A stretch of DNA of 14,621 bases from an uncultured Clostridia bacterium (GTDB lineage: Bacteria > Bacillota > Clostridia > Christensenellales > Borkfalkiaceae). Below are positions 13,987 through 14,621 of this stretch, piece by piece. The stretch covers positions 1-14,621 of the forward strand of contig CALDMH010000112.1 of assembly GCA_937915565.1 (NCBI GenBank), in the 5' to 3' direction. The translations under genes and the position numbers were made by a program. The number at the start of each line of letters is the position of its first letter. Within the stretch, counting starts at the first letter, position 1. The notes under the pieces are model-generated. The model worked only from the letters and a program-made list of their open reading frames with translations. It had not been told where the DNA came from and searched no databases.

Positions 13987-14621
13987 AATTGCGCCGTCGA
14001 TGCTGTCCGCCGATTTTTCGGTTATGGGCGAGGAACTCGAAAAGGTTGTTAAGGCAGGAGCGGATATGATTCATCTGGACGTTATGGACGGTGTTTTCGT
14101 GCCTAATATCACGTTCGGAATAAAAATGGTTCGAGATTTGAAAAAAAAGTCTGGCGGAAAACCTTTCGATTGCCACCTGATGATTGTTTCGCCGGAAAAA
14201 TACGTTGAACAGTTTGCAAATGCGGGCGCGGATTACATAACGGTGCATTACGAGGCTTGCAAGGAAAATCTTGCCGAGGTTTTGTTGCTTATTAAATCCT
14301 GCGGTGCTAAATGCGGACTCGTTATAAACCCGGACACTCCCGTAGAAAAGGTTATAAACGAAATACCTTATTGCGATATGGTGCTCGTTATGAGCGTTTT
14401 CCCGGGGTTCGGCGGGCAGTCGTTCATAGCGGACGTGCTGGAAAAATGCATAGAAATACGCAAAATAATAGATGAAAAGAAGCTTGATTGTCTTCTTGAA
14501 ATAGACGGCGGGATAAACGGAAAAACCGCAAAAGCCGCCGTGGAAGCCGGTTGTGACGTTCTCGTTGCCGGAAGCGCGGTTTTCGGAGCGGAGGACGTCG
14601 GTAAGGCTATTTCGGAATTAA
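13970..14621 (+). CDS. rpe: Ribulose-phosphate 3-epimerase, 3' end missing
   Basis: This TIM-barrel enzyme interconverts ribulose 5-phosphate and xylulose 5-phosphate. The window shows 217 codons and ends in frame, probably within a few residues of the true stop since the family is about 220 long. The metal and catalytic residues are visible: His35 and Asp37 (IHLDVMDG), His69 (CHLM) and Asp179 (EIDGG). The phosphate-binding motifs PGFGGQSF (145-152) and AGSAVFG are present. The residue before PGFGGQ is Phe144, where Asn, Glu or His is more usual in my recollection. The start at 13970 overlaps rsgA by 17 bases and has AAGGAAA (13957-13963) upstream. rsgA–rpe is a standard Firmicute pair. Confidence 0.95.
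   Translation, partial: MEKSVKIAPSMLSADFSVMGEELEKVVKAGADMIHLDVMDGVFVPNITFGIKMVRDLKKKSGGKPFDCHLMIVSPEKYVEQFANAGADYITVHYEACKENLAEVLLLIKSCGAKCGLVINPDTPVEKVINEIPYCDMVLVMSVFPGFGGQSFIADVLEKCIEIRKIIDEKKLDCLLEIDGGINGKTAKAAVEAGCDVLVAGSAVFGAEDVGKAISEL

Overview
The window reads as chromosome from a spore-forming Firmicute of class Clostridia. The evidence is a SpoVAC-family spore membrane protein, strong AGGAGG-type ribosome binding sites, and the Firmicute gene block yicC–rpoZ–priA–def–fmt–rsmB–rlmN–rsgA–rpe. By eye the base composition is moderate (mid-40s % GC). Every gene lies on the + strand. Nothing suggests a phage, plasmid, insertion sequence, CRISPR array, tRNA or rRNA. The lineage is inferred from gene content and order, not from a database search.

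Layout. (1) 2–481 is the C-terminal part of an M19 (membrane dipeptidase) family protein. (2) 462–821 is a compact unit for an unrecognised 59-residue protein: a textbook TTGACA-N17-TATAAT promoter inside the end of the dipeptidase gene, an AAAGGAGG site, the gene, and then three tandem 46-bp units that each carry a terminator-like hairpin and T-run. (3) 858–1474 holds spoVAC alone, with its own terminator and a possible sporulation-sigma promoter. (4) 1544–5940 is pcrA–ligA, overlapping by one base, behind an extended -10 promoter. (5) 6008–7104 is yicC–rpoZ, closed by a wobble-rich terminator. (6) 7247 to the right edge is a tightly packed run: priA, def, fmt, rsmB, rlmN, rsgA, rpe.

How the genes work together. 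PcrA and LigA unwind and seal DNA in repair and replication, and PriA restarts stalled forks. YicC is an endoribonuclease and RpoZ the omega subunit of RNA polymerase. Fmt formylates initiator Met-tRNA and Def later removes the formyl group from nascent proteins. RsmB and RlmN methylate 16S and 23S rRNA, and RsgA is a GTPase of 30S maturation. Rpe belongs to the pentose phosphate pathway.

No large new system is visible. The points most worth a second look are the 59-residue gene with its perfect promoter and triplicated terminators, a Tyr/Gly/Ser-rich low-complexity segment in PcrA, an apparent non-canonical (CTG or ATT) start for rsgA, and the absence of remA, gmk, coaBC, prpC and prkC from their usual Firmicute positions.
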